Shown here: piece after piece, positions 1 to 5,294 of the stretch
Layout: every line of letters starts with the position of its first letter
Position numbering within the stretch: position 1 is the first letter of the stretch
Translations under genes and position numbers: made by a program
Assembly: GCA_902516225.1 (NCBI GenBank)
Contig: CABXXS010000048.1
Coordinates: forward strand, 1 to 5,587
Origin: Puniceicoccaceae bacterium
GTDB lineage: Bacteria > Verrucomicrobiota > Verrucomicrobiae > Opitutales > Coraliomargaritaceae
Direction: 5' to 3'
Length of the DNA stretch: 5,587 nucleotides
The notes under the pieces: generated by a model
What the model was told of the DNA's origin: nothing
Database searches by the model: none
The model's input: the letters and a program-made list of their open reading frames with translations, nothing else

Positions 1-7
1 TTTTAGG

Positions 8-13
8 TATAAA
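8..13 (+). promoter_or_regulatory. possible -10 element upstream of the Fpg gene
   Basis: A TATAAA hexamer lies 32 bases before the ATG at 46, in a very AT-rich stretch. Any -35 box would fall outside the window, so this is only a suggestion. No convincing Shine-Dalgarno sequence lies between it and the start codon; the best is a weak GAAGA at 33-37. Confidence 0.2.
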
Positions 14-45
14 ATTTATAAAAAGCCAAGCTGAAGACCTATTAG

Positions 46-843
46 ATGCCCGAACTAGCTGAAGTTGAGTATTACCGAAAACAGTGGCTACCTGCTTTGA
101 ACCAAACTGTCACTAGCGTTCATCTAAATTCAGATAAACGAGTATTTAGGGGCCTAGATTGTGCAGCGCTTAAACAAAACTTAGTTCAGGAAAAATTTAT
201 AGACTCTCTAGTGCATGGGAAGCAGTTATGTTTGCGTTTTGGGCAGAGCCATTGGCTTGGTGTGCATCTGGGTATGACAGGAAAGATGCAAGTGTTACAA
301 GCAGGTGAGAAACCAGCTAAACACGATCACTTGATACTTAGAATGGATGGTAAGCTATCACTAGTCTTTTCCGATGCGCGTATGTTTGGTCGTATCTTGT
401 ACTCCAATCACGACCTAGAGCCTGACTGGTGGGCTCATCGTCCACCAGAAATCTTATCTCCCGAATATAGCTTTGAGCGGATGGATACATATCTTAATAG
501 GCGTACGAAGTCTCCGATAAAAGCGGTTCTTTTGGTGCAGGAATTCTTTCCTGGAGTCGGTAACTGGATGGCCGACGAGATTCTGTGGAGAAGCCGTATC
601 CTGCCATCTAGAAAATGCGGTAGAATCACTATGCGTGAGCGAAAGGAACTCTACACACGAATCCGCGAAGTTTCTGAAGATGCTATCCGTGTGATCGGCG
701 CAGACTGGGGTAGGCCCCCTGAAAATTGGCTCTTCAACCATCGATGGAAGGCTGGTGGTAGCTGCCCACAGACCGGTAAACTTCTTAGTAGGGCGAAAGT
801 TGGAGGGCGCACTAGTTGCTGGTCCCCTAGTTGGCAAAGATAA
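46..843 (+). CDS. mutM: formamidopyrimidine-DNA glycosylase (Fpg/MutM family) with zincless finger
   Basis: A base-excision repair enzyme that removes oxidised purines such as 8-oxoguanine and formamidopyrimidines and nicks the abasic site by beta,delta-elimination. The N-terminus MPELAEVE carries the catalytic Pro2 (N-terminal after Met removal) and Glu3, which fixes the ATG start. Lys59 in HGK matches the conserved catalytic lysine. HLGMTGK (74-80) and DARMFG (110-115) give Met77, Arg112 and Phe114, the void-filling triad typical of Fpg rather than Nei. GVGNWMADEILW (170-181) is the helix-two-turn-helix signature with Asn173. The C-terminal finger keeps its shape and DNA-contacting Arg255 in VGGRTS, but of the four zinc cysteines only Cys240 remains; the others align with Thr243, Ser260 and Trp263. 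At 265 residues it is near the usual length (about 270). It is probably co-transcribed with the shikimate kinase gene 60 bases downstream, with no terminator seen between them. The family is secure; exact substrate range is inferred. Confidence 0.95.
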   Translation: MPELAEVEYYRKQWLPALNQTVTSVHLNSDKRVFRGLDCAALKQNLVQEKFIDSLVHGKQLCLRFGQSHWLGVHLGMTGKMQVLQAGEKPAKHDHLILRMDGKLSLVFSDARMFGRILYSNHDLEPDWWAHRPPEILSPEYSFERMDTYLNRRTKSPIKAVLLVQEFFPGVGNWMADEILWRSRILPSRKCGRITMRERKELYTRIREVSEDAIRVIGADWGRPPENWLFNHRWKAGGSCPQTGKLLSRAKVGGRTSCWSPSWQR

Positions 844-903
844 ATAAAAAATCCTTTATTTTATGTTCGCACAGCCCTTCAATTTTCCAGCAATATCAGC
901 TAC

Positions 904-1449
904 TTGAAAAATGTACCTATAAATAATACTAATCTATACCTCGTCGGTTTTATGGGGGTGGGTAAGTCGTCTATAGGTCGCCGTGTTGCTCGCGAATTAG
1001 GGTACAAGTTTATCGACTCGGATCATCAAATAGAAAAAGAGCAAGGCTCTCGAATTTCCGAAATATTTTCTACTTATGGCGAGGCTCATTTCCGTAAGCT
1101 AGAGCGTCAATTCATAGATAATGGTCATCCAGATTCCGGTTGTGTTATCTCCTGTGGTGGTGGACTCGTTATACAAGAAGGCATGAAGGAATTACTAAAG
1201 GCCAAGGGGGTTGTTATTTGTCTTTTTGCTTCCTTGGAAAGTATTATCGAACGTACAAATCGTAATAAAAATCGTCCTCTACTTGACGTGGACGATCCCG
1301 AAGCTGAAATTCGATTACTCTTAAAGGAACGCGAACCTATTTACATGTCTTGTGGAGCTAGCATTAGCACTGATCAGCGTAGCTTATCTGATGTAACGCG
1401 CCACTTGGTACGCACCTACAAGAGCAATGCTAGGGCGCATAATTCTTAA
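904..1449 (+). CDS. aroK: shikimate kinase
   Basis: Phosphorylates the 3-hydroxyl of shikimate with ATP in the cytoplasm, a step of the shikimate pathway to chorismate and aromatic amino acids. The Walker A loop GFMGVGKS is at 15-22. The shikimate-binding Asp motif FIDSD is at 36-40, FRKLE at 63-67 supplies the conserved arginine, and the CGGG loop is at 84-87. The LID motif RPLL is at 124-127 and the late arginine lies in REPIY (143-147). The 181-residue length is normal. The start is TTG: the ATG at 911 is out of frame, the first in-frame ATG (residue 17) falls inside the Walker A loop, and no other standard start is open back to the stop at 841-843. No Shine-Dalgarno site is evident. It follows the Fpg gene by 60 bases on the same strand and converges on the gene ending at 1485. 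The tail after residue about 172 is a short polar extension. Confidence 0.95.
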   Translation: MKNVPINNTNLYLVGFMGVGKSSIGRRVARELGYKFIDSDHQIEKEQGSRISEIFSTYGEAHFRKLERQFIDNGHPDSGCVISCGGGLVIQEGMKELLKAKGVVICLFASLESIIERTNRNKNRPLLDVDDPEAEIRLLLKEREPIYMSCGASISTDQRSLSDVTRHLVRTYKSNARAHNS

Positions 1450-1490
1450 GTAATTAGCGCTGAGTTCTTGCGCCCTGCTAAAAATTACTT
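1448..1490. terminator. candidate bidirectional terminator between convergent genes
   Basis: A perfect 8-base inverted repeat, AAGTAATT (1448-1455) and AATTACTT (1483-1490), is extended inward by AGC/GCT (1456-1458 with 1477-1479) across an AAA(A) bulge. It begins within the stop codon of aroK (1447-1449) and covers the stop of the opposing gene (1485-1487). The outer stem is AT-rich, and only a short TTTT run follows on the plus strand, so terminator strength is uncertain. Its position at the junction of convergent genes supports the role. Confidence 0.4.
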
Positions 1491-3278
1491 TTCTCCCTCA
1501 TCGGGCACATCTTTTACAGGTGATATATCGGTGTCAGTTTCAGCTTCGGCCACTACCTGAACAGCCTCAGTATTTGTAGCATCATTATTGTTATCCTCTA
1601 TAATAGCAGTTGTTTCGTGCTCTGTGTCACTTGGGGTCGTAGTCTGAGATTTAGAAACTTCTTTTTCAGCCGTTTTCTTTGTCATTGGCACCTTCGGTTT
1701 TGGAAGTGGCATTGGAGGGGGAGCAAACAGGCGCCCGTCACCGTATTCGGTGACGTATCCCTCGGTGATCAACCAGCGAAGATCTAGCATTAATTGGCGA
1801 AGCTTAAGCTCCTCTTCTTTGCTTAAAATGCTCTTGGGTGTCGCTTCGGTTGAAGCTTGTGCGTCTTCGGTTATTTTAGGGGAATCTTCTTTAGGAGTGG
1901 CGACTTCTGTTGGATTTTCGTCTGCCGCTAAGCTACTAACCTCCGAATTGGCTTCGGATTCGGCCTTGGCTTGAGACTTAGCTTTCGCGGCAGCCTCGAC
2001 TTCCGCTTCGGTCATTTTAAGTTTTTCAGGATTCTGTTTCTCTGTATCTACACCAATATATTCTTTGGGTAGTTTTGAGGCAGGTAAATCTGGATGTTTT
2101 TCAATGAAATCGATTAGGTCACGTATCGAATCAGTAAACACGCTTGTACTGTCGCGAAATTTTCTTTTTACCGCGCAGACGAATGATACGCCCTTTGTTC
2201 CTTTTTTATAAACGGCAAATTTCTGGCGACGCAGACGACCACGGATATTATTGGCTGAGTCTAGTGGAAAGTGCTTTTGCTGTTCGACGTAGGCTTCTAC
2301 TGAGCGCCGTATGTTACCTTGAGGCAGACGTTCTATATCGCGCCCTGCAAAACGAATACTTTCATCTGAACCGACGACTTTATCCTTATGATTATTTAAG
2401 AGATATTCACGGGCACTTCCGAGTGCTTCAAAAGATACTTTTTCGATTTCTTGCGAATCCTTTACAGTATAGCGAGTAGCTTTCTTCATTGATTCAAGCC
2501 ATGCATCAATTTGCTCTTGTTCTTTTACGCTTTCAATCTTGGAGCTGAATCGTTCGAAGGACATACCGTTGATTCGTGTGGTGAAGTGACGCTGAAGAAA
2601 TTCTTGATAACGATGATAATTAGGTGGTCCCAATAGCTCGCCGGTTATGGTACAACGGTTGACCATAAGAAAGCTGCCCTTGGGCGGATCGATTTCGATC
2701 TCTTTAGTATCAAAGAATAAATCGATATGATGCTTGATCACATAACTGACTGCTTCTTCTTCGGTCTCAAAGGGCAAATGTCCAGGCACAGAGTAGTAGA
2801 GATTAGTTTTTTCTCCACCTTTTGAATCTTTGGGCGAAACCACTACAATGTAGCGCTCGGGTTTTTCAAGAAGCAGCTGTGCTAAATCGAAAAGTTGATA
2901 GGTGCGTGCGCTGGATCGTAGGCGCTTTATAAGCGCATCAAAAGCTTCATCTTGGGGGTAGAGGTCGACTCCAACCGTAGGGTTGAAAGTAATTGGTACG
3001 GATTTCTTTGGTAGTCTTTCGCGATTGCCGGAATAGTTTCCTCTGCGGTCGGATTTCTTATCTGTCAGACCAGGTCCGCCTCTTTTTTCGGTACGACGAT
3101 CTCTTGGATGCTTTCCGCTAGTGTGTCTAGATTTACGATCGTTATTCTGTGCCTTTGATCGGGATGGCTTAGCGTTCTTATCGGCCCAGTTAGGTCCGAA
3201 GTCTAAGCCGGAAAGTCCATCTAAATTGAGGGGCTCTTTAGTCTCCTCAGTTTCATTGCCTACTTCTTTATCTGTCAT
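1485..3278 (-). CDS. conserved hypothetical protein, basic N-terminus and acidic tail
   Basis: I cannot assign a function. Counting from the ATG at 3278 (597 residues), residues 1-16 are acidic and 17-32 carry a compact LDFGPNWA motif. Residues 33-95 are disordered, rich in Arg, Lys, Asp and Gly, and RNA-binding-like in composition. About 95-410 looks folded, with patches such as RYIVVVSPKDSKGG, PPKGSFLMVNRCTITGELL, PPNYHRYQEFL, IRGRLRRQKFAVYKKGTKG and FVCAVKRKF. About 420-480 is an Ala/Glu/Lys/Ser linker. Residues 485-520 form a helix plus LITEGYVTEYGDGRLF, resembling the end of a winged helix, followed by Pro-rich and acidic tails. There is no signal peptide or membrane segment, so it is probably cytoplasmic. 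From memory it resembles an uncharacterised Opitutae family, which I could not check. A GTG at 3321-3323 would add 15 residues; the ATG is preferred because the extension has no obvious role. The basic tract suggests nucleic-acid binding, as inference only. Confidence 0.85.
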   Translation of the reverse strand: MTDKEVGNETEETKEPLNLDGLSGLDFGPNWADKNAKPSRSKAQNNDRKSRHTSGKHPRDRRTEKRGGPGLTDKKSDRRGNYSGNRERLPKKSVPITFNPTVGVDLYPQDEAFDALIKRLRSSARTYQLFDLAQLLLEKPERYIVVVSPKDSKGGEKTNLYYSVPGHLPFETEEEAVSYVIKHHIDLFFDTKEIEIDPPKGSFLMVNRCTITGELLGPPNYHRYQEFLQRHFTTRINGMSFERFSSKIESVKEQEQIDAWLESMKKATRYTVKDSQEIEKVSFEALGSAREYLLNNHKDKVVGSDESIRFAGRDIERLPQGNIRRSVEAYVEQQKHFPLDSANNIRGRLRRQKFAVYKKGTKGVSFVCAVKRKFRDSTSVFTDSIRDLIDFIEKHPDLPASKLPKEYIGVDTEKQNPEKLKMTEAEVEAAAKAKSQAKAESEANSEVSSLAADENPTEVATPKEDSPKITEDAQASTEATPKSILSKEEELKLRQLMLDLRWLITEGYVTEYGDGRLFAPPPMPLPKPKVPMTKKTAEKEVSKSQTTTPSDTEHETTAIIEDNNNDATNTEAVQVVAEAETDTDISPVKDVPDEGEK

Positions 3279-3365
3279 GTTTGTCTTGGATAAACGAGGC
3301 CAAATATATCTGCCCTCGTGCACTATTATGCTATCTTTATGTCAGTAGAAGATAGAAAAGCAAGA

Positions 3366-3422
3366 TACAACAATAGCTTTGTTTTTATAAGACTTTCATA
3401 TTTTTAATAATTTATTGTTGTA
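3366..3422. repeat. 10-bp perfect inverted repeat in divergent intergenic region
   Basis: TACAACAATA (3366-3375) pairs exactly with TATTGTTGTA (3413-3422) across a 37-base AT-rich spacer. A second, overlapping pair is possible: TAGCTTT (3374-3380) with AAAGCTA (3431-3437). The region lies between the start of the minus-strand 597-residue protein gene and the plus-strand tRNA-Leu, so both promoters should be here. The repeat could be an operator or a leader structure. No other gene is visible in 3279-3475. Confidence 0.4.
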
Positions 3423-3475
3423 CTCGAAAAAAAGCTACCTATCAACGTGATCCTTTGATATATTAATATCTTACT

Positions 3476-3560
3476 GGTCGAGTGGTGGAATTGGCAGACA
3501 CGCATGATTAAGGGTCATGTGCCGCAAGGCGTGAGGGTTCAAGTCCCTCCTCGACCACCA
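3476..3560 (+). tRNA. tRNA-Leu (anticodon AAG)
   Basis: A complete class II tRNA. The acceptor stem GGTCGAG (3476-3482) pairs with CTCGACC (3550-3556), followed by discriminator A and an encoded CCA (3558-3560). The D arm GTGGAATTGGCAGAC is typical of leucine tRNAs. The anticodon stem CATGA/TCATG (3503-3507, 3515-3519) is perfect and closes the loop TTAAGGG, placing anticodon AAG at 3510-3512 with G37, as in CUN readers. The long variable arm has a GCC/GGC stem with a GCAA loop. The T stem GAGGG/CCCTC (3533-3537, 3545-3549) closes TTCAAGT. It decodes CUU, and possibly more codons if A34 becomes inosine. Confidence 0.97.
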
Positions 3561-3607
3561 CTTTTAAAGAATTAATGACGGGGATTTTCAGTATCTTATT
3601 TCGTACA

Positions 3608-3642
3608 AAAAAGAAGCCCCCACATTGTTAAACGTGGAGGCT
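3608..3642 (-). terminator. Rho-independent terminator, minus strand
   Basis: On the minus strand AGCCTCCAC (3642-3634) pairs with GTGGGGGCT (3623-3615), nine pairs with one U-G wobble, closing a 10-base loop and followed by TTCTTTTTTG. This is a good intrinsic terminator for transcription coming from the secreted-protein gene that ends at 3801, about 160 bases upstream. On the plus strand the pairing has a C-A mismatch and no T-run, so it is probably one-directional. Confidence 0.75.
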
Positions 3643-3661
3643 GTAATGTGGCTTATGTCTA

Positions 3662-3817
3662 TTGATTGCCACAAAAGACTACCTAGAAGGCGTTACAGCG
3701 AAAGATCTAAGCATCACACTAACAGATAGTGATCTTCGCTCCATATACAGCGAACTGGGCTACGAGGGGTGTAGCGGTAATACTATGATTAAGTATCTTA
3801 CTAATCCGCCATTTTGA
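3662..3817 (+). CDS. possible small or remnant ORF, 51 residues
   Basis: A plus-strand frame from a TTG at 3662 to a TGA at 3815-3817 encodes a protein-like sequence ending in YEGCSGNTMIKYLTNPPF. It fills the gap between the terminator and the secreted-protein gene and overlaps that gene's 3' end by 17 bases in convergent orientation. The start is poor. A strong GGAGG (3636-3640) sits five bases before an ATG at 3646, but that ATG is in another frame and stops after 27 residues (3729). A single-base shift would join the two, so this may be a frameshifted or decayed gene. I do not recognise the product. It may also be chance. Confidence 0.2.
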   Translation: MIATKDYLEGVTAKDLSITLTDSDLRSIYSELGYEGCSGNTMIKYLTNPPF

Positions 3818-4841
3818 AACGGAAGAAGCGTGTGCTATCCTCTACAGGAATTGTCACAGAAAGATTTTGGTTTGAATGATCTTCATGCTCATCGCCCTCA
3901 TCACCGTGCTCGTCGCCGTGCTCATTACCTAAGTCGAGAAGATTCCATACTCCTAGGTCAGAGCTTTGCTCTACTTCCATGGACAAAGTCGCTTCTCCAT
4001 TTTCTACTGCTATCATTGTAGAGCCAGCACGAAGGTCTTTGATATCATCTATACTGTAGATATTATATATTGTCGGGTTACTTCTAATTGCGCTTACAAC
4101 ATCTTGAGTCGGTAAATTGGGAAATGCATCGTCGCTGTCTACAATACCATCTCCATCGCTATCTAAAGTCTCGTCAGGATTACGAGGTATTACAGTCAAG
4201 CTAACCACACTTGAGGAGACTTCGTTACCGCGTTCGTCAGTAGCACGTGCTACTAGTCTAATTATTCCTGCGTCTGCATTATTAATTGAAAGATCGTAGT
4301 CGTATTGCCCTGCAACTCCCGTGGGGTATGCTTGCCCAAGCAGCGAACTTCCATCGTAAATATTAACTTGGGTAATAAATCCATCATCATCGCTTGCATG
4401 CACCAAAACCTGCACAGTATAACCAGCAGTTATTGAGTCGCCATCCATTACCGAGTTTAGTTCGTCGATCGCAACTACTGGTATAGCTCCAGTAATCACG
4501 GCGATCGTCTCGATGGTCGAGACATTCGTATTACCACTATTGTCCGTGACGCGAGCCTGCAGATCGATAAAGCCTACTTTATCAACAGTGTAATTAAGGC
4601 GGAAAGAATCGTTCGATGTACGAGTGGCGGTGCCTAGTAAGGCAGATCCATTAATAACTTCTACATTTGTCACAAAACCATCTGAGTCAAAGGCTGTGAT
4701 ATCTATAGCTATAGTGTCTCCAAGAACATAAGGGCTATTACCTCCAGCAGTTGGGCTTGTGATTGCGGCTGTTGGTGGTAATTCCCCAGCATCCATGAAG
4801 ACAATAAATAGAAGTAGTACAAACAGACACTTATATTTCAT
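3801..4841 (-). CDS. secreted Ig-like / thrombospondin type 3 repeat protein
   Basis: An exported 346-residue protein of unknown precise role. Residues 1-18 are a signal peptide: a short Lys-containing n-region, a Leu/Phe/Val core, and likely cleavage near DAG|E. No lipobox is seen. Two tandem bacterial Ig-like domains of the Big_7 type follow, about 22-115 and 120-216, each showing the D-D/S-DGF(V/I)T-V and R(V/A)TD--GN signatures. DSDGDGIVDSDDAFP (227-241) is a calcium-binding thrombospondin type 3-like repeat. Residues 247-346 form a C-terminal module (RAGSTMIAVENG, SSDLGVW, RFFRFKMAD) that I associate with secreted Verrucomicrobiota proteins. It is interrupted at 307-322 by a His/Asp/Glu/Gly-rich insert. 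There is no PEP-CTERM motif, unlike its neighbour. It has an ATG start without a clear Shine-Dalgarno site. A structured leader lies upstream and a terminator downstream, so it is probably transcribed alone. Adhesion or ligand binding at the cell surface is inferred. Confidence 0.85.
   Translation of the reverse strand: MKYKCLFVLLLFIVFMDAGELPPTAAITSPTAGGNSPYVLGDTIAIDITAFDSDGFVTNVEVINGSALLGTATRTSNDSFRLNYTVDKVGFIDLQARVTDNSGNTNVSTIETIAVITGAIPVVAIDELNSVMDGDSITAGYTVQVLVHASDDDGFITQVNIYDGSSLLGQAYPTGVAGQYDYDLSINNADAGIIRLVARATDERGNEVSSSVVSLTVIPRNPDETLDSDGDGIVDSDDAFPNLPTQDVVSAIRSNPTIYNIYSIDDIKDLRAGSTMIAVENGEATLSMEVEQSSDLGVWNLLDLGNEHGDEHGDEGDEHEDHSNQNLSVTIPVEDSTRFFRFKMAD
3876..3926 (-). repeat. low-complexity His/Asp/Glu/Gly codon repeat
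   Basis: This stretch of the secreted-protein gene encodes repeated HGDE-like units (about residues 306-322). The DNA shows short imperfect 9-12 base repeats; on the plus strand GTGCTCGTCGCC is followed by GTGCTCAT. Such repeats can gain or lose units by slippage. Confidence 0.6.
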
Positions 4842-4876
4842 ACTACTTTTGTAAATCTATTCAGATACAAATAAAG

Positions 4877-4949
4877 AAAAAAAGCTCCCCCTAGCATACC
4901 AATAAGAATAGGGGATTGGGTTTTTCTAAAATGAGTGGGGCTGAGCTTT
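4877..4949 (-). promoter_or_regulatory. candidate attenuator-like leader of the secreted-protein gene
   Basis: Read on the minus strand, AAAGCTC then CCCC (4949-4943, 4940-4937) can pair with GGGG then GAGCTTT (4891-4888, 4887-4881), with a two-base bulge, followed directly by a 7-base T-run (4883-4877). That is an intrinsic-terminator shape about 35 bases before the ATG at 4841. An internal hairpin, CCCCTA (4914-4909) with TAGGGG (4893-4888), uses the same G-tract, so the two pairings exclude each other. It may be an attenuator, or simply a terminator. No riboswitch class is recognised. Confidence 0.35.
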
Positions 4950-4960
4950 AAGATACGGAA

Positions 4961-4977
4961 ATAGTGCCAACCACTAT
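4961..4977 (-). repeat. short perfect hairpin in the leader
   Basis: ATAGTG (4961-4966) and CACTAT (4972-4977) form a perfect 6-base inverted repeat around a 5-base loop. It lies between the tRNA-Asn terminator and the attenuator-like element, so it is either near the promoter of the secreted-protein gene or at the 5' end of its leader. A TATAGT resembling a -10 box overlaps it on the minus strand. Confidence 0.35.
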
Positions 4978-5039
4978 AGGTTAAATACCTAAAATAAAGC
5001 AGATCATATAGGCCAAAAGTAGACCAAATAAATAATTAA

Positions 5040-5073
5040 GGGGCAGTGAAATAAATCCCACTGCCCCGTTTTT
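5040..5073. terminator. strong hairpin terminator after tRNA-Asn, possibly bidirectional
   Basis: GGGGCAGTG (5040-5048) pairs perfectly with CACTGCCCC (5059-5067) over a 10-base loop. On the plus strand it is followed by GTTTTT; on the minus strand by TTAATTATTT. It begins 10 bases after the encoded CCA of tRNA-Asn on the minus strand, so ending that transcript is its likely job. Confidence 0.75.
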
Positions 5074-5076
5074 AAG

Positions 5077-5152
<76 letters not shown>

Positions 5153-5157
5153 AGATA

Positions 5158-5163
5158 GTTATA
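5158..5163 (-). promoter_or_regulatory. possible -10 box of tRNA-Asn
   Basis: TATAAC on the minus strand ends 7 bases before the mature 5' end of tRNA-Asn, a suitable distance for a -10 element. No good -35 match is seen 16-18 bases further upstream. The rest of 5164-5247 is AT-rich, with no gene visible. Confidence 0.3.
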
Positions 5164-5243
5164 AAAATGAGCTAATAAGCGAATTTGGTATTTTTAAAAA
5201 GCATTAGAGTGCTCGTTTACAAGACTAAAGATACAAAATTCGT

Positions 5244-5273
5244 AAAAGTTAGATTAATTAACAAGTATCTAAC
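5244..5273 (-). terminator. weak candidate terminator after the PEP-CTERM gene
   Basis: On the minus strand GTTAGAT (5273-5267) pairs perfectly with ATCTAAC (5254-5248) around a 12-base loop and is followed by TTTT (5247-5244). The stem is AT-rich, so it would be weak. It lies about 20 bases past the stop codon at 5295, the expected place for a terminator. Confidence 0.4.
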
Positions 5274-5294
5274 ACACTGCAATTTTTTGAGCAA

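Noticed and set aside
454..837. Minus-strand open frame opposite the Fpg gene
   Set aside because: It lies wholly inside a gene with clear catalytic motifs and its translation shows no recognisable domain; it is a coding shadow.
911..913. ATG as start of shikimate kinase
   Set aside because: It is out of frame with the kinase and reaches a stop after two further codons.
2144..2479. Plus-strand open frame of 111 residues opposite the 597-residue protein gene
   Set aside because: It is antisense to the core of the longer, better-composed minus-strand gene; no start signal or recognisable motif.
3121..3348. Plus-strand open frame of 75 residues across the start of the minus-strand gene
   Set aside because: It is antisense to the basic N-terminal region, with no ribosome site and no recognisable product.
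3509..3511. Reading the leucine tRNA anticodon as TAA
   Set aside because: Shifting the loop by one base destroys the perfect CATGA/TCATG anticodon stem, and G37 fits a CUN reader, so AAG is the better reading.
3541..3660. Genomic-island attachment site at the 3' end of tRNA-Leu
   Set aside because: No direct repeat of the tRNA 3' end and no integrase gene are seen in the window; the tRNA is complete and followed by ordinary intergenic sequence.
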